A stretch of DNA of 8,876 nucleotides from the NCBI GenBank assembly GCA_945787595.1, contig CALZJV010000450.1, positions 1-8,876 of the forward strand, read 5' to 3'. The translations under genes were made by a program, and so were the position numbers. Positions 6,237 through 8,876 of the stretch are shown here, one piece after another (within the stretch, counting starts at the first letter, position 1; each line of letters opens with the position of its first letter). This DNA is from an uncultured Desulfobacterales bacterium (GTDB lineage: Bacteria > Desulfobacterota > Desulfobacteria > Desulfobacterales > JAFDCJ01). The notes below the pieces were generated by a model. That model was given only the letters and a program-made list of their open reading frames with translations. It did no database searches and was not told the origin of the DNA.

Positions 6237-6301
6237 ACACGGGCTGAAACGGTATGATCGTGCAATTACCGTTGACTAAATGACACGCCCGTGTTAATTG
6301 C
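6237..6301. promoter_or_regulatory. nested and competing inverted repeats between ygfA and serS
   Basis: ACACGGGC (6237-6244) pairs perfectly with GCCCGTGT (6287-6294). Inside it, AACGGTA (6248-6254) pairs with TACCGTT (6267-6273). Alternatively, GCAATTA (6262-6268) pairs with TAATTGC (6295-6301), enclosing a compact ACACG-CC-CGTGT hairpin (6283-6294). The two folds share bases 6267-6268 and 6287-6294 and so exclude each other, as in leader attenuators. It could equally be a set of protein operators in a divergent promoter. A TTGACT at 6272-6277 lies inside it. No known riboswitch is recognised. Confidence 0.5.
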
Positions 6302-6327
6302 GGCATATTTTAAAGTTCCCAATCAAC

Positions 6328-6333
6328 TATGAT
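6328..6333 (+). promoter_or_regulatory. candidate serS -10 element
   Basis: TATGAT matches the sigma-70 -10 consensus at five of six positions and lies 30 bases before the serS start. The matching -35 position (6305-6310, ATATTT) is poor. If real, transcripts would start downstream of the inverted repeats at 6237-6301, which would then act as DNA sites or in the ygfA leader and not in a serS leader. Confidence 0.3.
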
Positions 6334-6363
6334 AGATTTAAACGTATAAATATAAGGATATAT

Positions 6364-7584
6364 ATGCTGGAAATCAAGTTCGTGAGGCAAAATTTATCTA
6401 AAATTCAGGCGGCAATGGAGGCACGCGGCCATCAATCTGAGCTTGATGACTTTATAAAATGCGATGACGAACGCCGGGACATTCTGCAGGAAATAGAATC
6501 GCTGCGGCATCAGCGCAATGTGGTTTCCGACCGGATCGCTGATATGAGAAAGGCCGGTGACGATACTGAAGCCCTAGTGGTTGAAATGCGTGGGGTATCA
6601 TCAAAAATCAAAGAATTGGATAAGAAATTGTCCAAGAACCAGGAAACTATTGATACCTTCCTTTTAGGACTGCCGAACATTGCGCATTCATCGGTTCCCA
6701 TTGGTGCCGATGAAAAGGACAACCCGGTGATCAAAAAGGTTGGCAATTTACCGGAATTCGCGTTTGATCCCCAGCCCCATTGGGAAAGCGGCAGCCGTCT
6801 TAAAATACTTGATCTGGATCGGGCCTCAAAGATTGCCGGGGCACGCTTCCCGCTATATTTTGGTGCCGGTGCCAGACTGGAGCGGGCGTTGATCAATTTT
6901 ATGCTGGATACCCACATTAATGAGCATGGCTATCAGGAAGTACTACCGCCGTTTATCGTTAACCGGCAGTCAATGATGCACACCGGACAGCTGCCGAAAT
7001 TTGAAGAAGATCTGTTTAAATTGTCCGGCTGGGATTATTATTTGATACCGACGGCTGAGGTTCCGGTTACCAATATTCATCAGGGAGAAATTCTGGATGA
7101 AGATCTTCTGCCGATTTGCTATGCGGCTTACACACCGTGTTTTCGATCGGAGGCTGGCTCCTATGGCAAGGATACCCGGGGGCTGATTCGCCAACACCAG
7201 TTTAATAAAGTTGAAATGGTTACCGAATCAATTCTGAAAAAACTGAAAATTCCCTATCAGGTGGTTGAACTGTGCACCGGAGATTTAGGTTTTTCGGCGG
7301 CCAAAACTTACGATATTGAAGTATGGATGCCGGCTCAAAAAGTCTACCGGGAAATATCATCCTGCAGCAATTTTGAGGACTTCCAAGCCAGGCGCGCAAA
7401 TCTCCGTTTCAAACGCAAAGGGCAAAAGGGCACTCAACTTGTTCACACCCTGAACGGATCCGGACTGGCCGTGGGAAGGACAGTGGCCGCCATACTTGAA
7501 AATTTTCAACAGATCGATGGCTCGGTGATCATTCCTAAATTGTTAAGACCTTATATGGGAGGGATGGAAAAAATTGGACCATGA
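6364..7584 (+). CDS. serS: seryl-tRNA synthetase, apparently lacking about 18 residues after motif 2
   Basis: This class II aminoacyl-tRNA synthetase charges tRNA-Ser (and tRNA-Sec) with serine in the cytoplasm. The 406 residues comprise an N-terminal coiled-coil tRNA-binding arm (about 1-105), motif 1 near [20 protein letters not shown] (171-190), the serine-site TAEVP at 230-234, motif 2 [21 protein letters not shown] (260-280), [18 protein letters not shown] (304-321), and motif 3 [14 protein letters not shown] (367-380). ATG 6364 is chosen because AAGGA (6354-6358) precedes it by five bases and the product has the normal start; a Met at 6298 would add 22 odd residues. Between KVEMV (286) and ILKKLKIPY (290) only TES remains, where E. 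coli SerRS has about 21 residues. The total of 406 against the usual 425-430 agrees. The frame is kept, so this is either a genuine deletion in an essential enzyme or an assembly fault. thrC overlaps its stop. Confidence 0.95.
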   Translation: MLEIKFVRQNLSKIQAAMEARGHQSELDDFIKCDDERRDILQEIESLRHQRNVVSDRIADMRKAGDDTEALVVEMRGVSSKIKELDKKLSKNQETIDTFLLGLPNIAHSSVPIGADEKDNPVIKKVGNLPEFAFDPQPHWESGSRLKILDLDRASKIAGARFPLYFGAGARLERALINFMLDTHINEHGYQEVLPPFIVNRQSMMHTGQLPKFEEDLFKLSGWDYYLIPTAEVPVTNIHQGEILDEDLLPICYAAYTPCFRSEAGSYGKDTRGLIRQHQFNKVEMVTESILKKLKIPYQVVELCTGDLGFSAAKTYDIEVWMPAQKVYREISSCSNFEDFQARRANLRFKRKGQKGTQLVHTLNGSGLAVGRTVAAILENFQQIDGSVIIPKLLRPYMGGMEKIGP

Positions 7585-8876
7585 AACTGCATGATTTCCC
7601 CGGAGATATTCAGTCTTATTTGCAGCCGTCCCACGAAGGGAAGCTGATTTATCGTTGCCTGGGCTGTAAACAGGAATATGGCATTGAAAACCTGGTGTAT
7701 GTATGTCCGGAGTGTGGACAGGTTCTGCTCATTTACGATCAAGACTTCTCTCGCCTGAAAGACATTTCGGGTGCACTTTGGCAGCGAATATTTGACTATC
7801 GTAGGATGCTCAACGTTCCCGCTTTGAAAGGCATCTACCGCTATCATGAGTTTGTTGGACCCGTTATCCCGCTTGAGGCTGTTATTTATCTGGGAGAAGG
7901 TCACACGCCGATGGTGGAAGCCAATTTGGCTTTACAGAATAAGATCGGTGTGCGCTTTTTTTTTAAAAATGACGGTCAGAATCCCAGCGCCTCTTTCAAG
8001 GATCGCGGGATGGCCAGTACATTGAGCTATATAAACTTCATGATTCAAAAGGGCTATCTTTCAGATGTGCTGGCCATTTGCGCGTCAACTGGGGATACGT
8101 CGGCCGCCGCGGCCCTTTATGCTTCCTACTTGCAACCGCGGGTCAAATCCGCTGTGCTGCTGCCTCGTAAGAAAGTGACTCCGCAGCAGCTATCACAGCC
8201 CCTGGGAAGCGGGGCCACGGTATTCGAGATCCCCGGTGTTTTTGATGATTGCATGAAGGTCGTGGAAGCCCTGTCCGAAAGTTACAATGTAGCGCTGCTA
8301 AACTCTAAAAATGCCTGGCGGATTTTAGGTCAGGAATCATTTTCCTACGAGATCGCACAGGATTTGGAATATGACGTGTCTAAGACCGTGGTGGTGCTTC
8401 CCATCGGAAATGCCGGCAATATTACGGCGGTGATGAGTGGCTTCTTAAAATTCTACGAAACCGGCATAATCGGTGCCCTGCCGAAGATTATCGGAGTTCA
8501 ATCCGAACATGCCGATCCTGTATACCGATATTATCTGGAACCCGATGCCGACAAACGCAAGTTCGAACCGGTTACCGTCAAATTGAGTGTTGCCCAGGCG
8601 GCCATGATCGGCAACCCGGTTTCCATGCCCAGGGTGATTCATTTGGTTAAGCGTTATAATGAGTCGGCTGGATGTCGCAAGGTCTTTTTTGTTGATGTAA
8701 GCGAGCAGAATATCATGGATTGTCAAATTGCAGCCAACCGCAACGGTCATATTGCCTGCACCCACGGAGGAGAATCTCTTGCCGGACTGCTGACAGCCAA
8801 AGAGCGGGGAATCATTGACAGAAAGGAAATTGCAGTGCTGGATTCCACCGCCCACGCGCTTAAATTTTCCGGATTT
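7581..8876 (+). CDS. thrC: threonine synthase with N-terminal zinc ribbon (partial at right edge)
   Basis: This PLP enzyme converts O-phospho-L-homoserine to threonine and phosphate, the last step of threonine synthesis. The 432 residues in the window run off the right edge with no stop. Residues 26-45 hold a zinc-ribbon-like CxxC...CxxC (Cys26, 29, 42, 45). The PLP domain follows: [11 protein letters not shown] (105-115), [10 protein letters not shown] (134-143) with Lys140 as the Schiff-base lysine, [11 protein letters not shown] (168-178), and later [28 protein letters not shown] and [10 protein letters not shown]. Only a short C-terminal piece should be missing. The ATG overlaps the serS TGA as ATGA, with a GGGAGG purine block (7558-7563) inside the serS tail, so the two are translationally coupled in one operon. 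Confidence 0.95.
   Translation, partial: MKLHDFPGDIQSYLQPSHEGKLIYRCLGCKQEYGIENLVYVCPECGQVLLIYDQDFSRLKDISGALWQRIFDYRRMLNVPALKGIYRYHEFVGPVIPLEAVIYLGEGHTPMVEANLALQNKIGVRFFFKNDGQNPSASFKDRGMASTLSYINFMIQKGYLSDVLAICASTGDTSAAAALYASYLQPRVKSAVLLPRKKVTPQQLSQPLGSGATVFEIPGVFDDCMKVVEALSESYNVALLNSKNAWRILGQESFSYEIAQDLEYDVSKTVVVLPIGNAGNITAVMSGFLKFYETGIIGALPKIIGVQSEHADPVYRYYLEPDADKRKFEPVTVKLSVAQAAMIGNPVSMPRVIHLVKRYNESAGCRKVFFVDVSEQNIMDCQIAANRNGHIACTHGGESLAGLLTAKERGIIDRKEIAVLDSTAHALKFSGF

Noticed and set aside
6200..6363. 6S RNA upstream of ygfA
   Set aside because: 6S RNA is often found there, but the gap is only 164 bp, is shared with the serS start region, and lacks a long rod-like fold with a central bubble.
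6510..6917. Long minus-strand open frame (135 codons) inside serS
   Set aside because: It lies antisense to strongly conserved SerRS sequence, is Ser/Arg-rich with no family resemblance and no ribosome site; a shadow frame.
8445..8855. Minus-strand open frame (136 codons) inside thrC
   Set aside because: The plus strand encodes unmistakable threonine synthase across the whole stretch; the antisense peptide matches nothing.

Overview
The window looks like ordinary chromosomal DNA of a Gram-negative anaerobe, most likely a Desulfobacterota (sulfate-reducer-like, Desulfobacterales-type) genome. This rests on the gene set, on the LysR protein, which resembles the subgroup tied to selenium metabolism, and on moderate, slightly AT-leaning base composition. 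The lineage is an inference; there is no rRNA or other marker here to settle it.

Layout: (1) 1-1254: the end of a heptamer repeat, a terminator-like hairpin probably closing an off-window gene, then a tight rsmD-coaD pair (16S rRNA methylation; CoA synthesis), closed by a long foldback made of 9-nt repeats. (2) 1322-2221: a LysR-type regulator on the plus strand, facing (3) two minus-strand genes, pcm (isoaspartyl protein repair) followed by a DUF368 membrane protein (PopT-like undecaprenyl-phosphate translocase). (4) 4156-4608: a gene-poor 450-bp divergent region with two short dyads and three small open frames lying end to end, leading into (5) a two-TM potassium-channel/RCK protein whose C-terminal domain is out of frame. 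(6) 5612-6199: 5-formyltetrahydrofolate cyclo-ligase on the minus strand, divergent from (7) serS and an overlapping thrC (seryl-tRNA synthetase, threonine synthase), with thrC running off the right edge. The 164 bp between the divergent genes holds nested and mutually exclusive inverted repeats.

Most genes are housekeeping. I see no CRISPR array, tRNA, rRNA, transposase, phage gene or clear defence system. The strongest oddities are two apparent internal deletions about 2 kb apart. One is about 18 codons, in frame, just after motif 2 of SerRS. The other lies between the RCK-N and RCK-C domains of the channel and shifts the frame. Both sizes come from comparison with remembered family sequences, not from an alignment. 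The channel also has an Arg where the last Gly of the TVGYG filter normally sits. These points suggest either local sequence or assembly error, or genuine gene decay and variation. I did not find a convincing undescribed multi-gene system.
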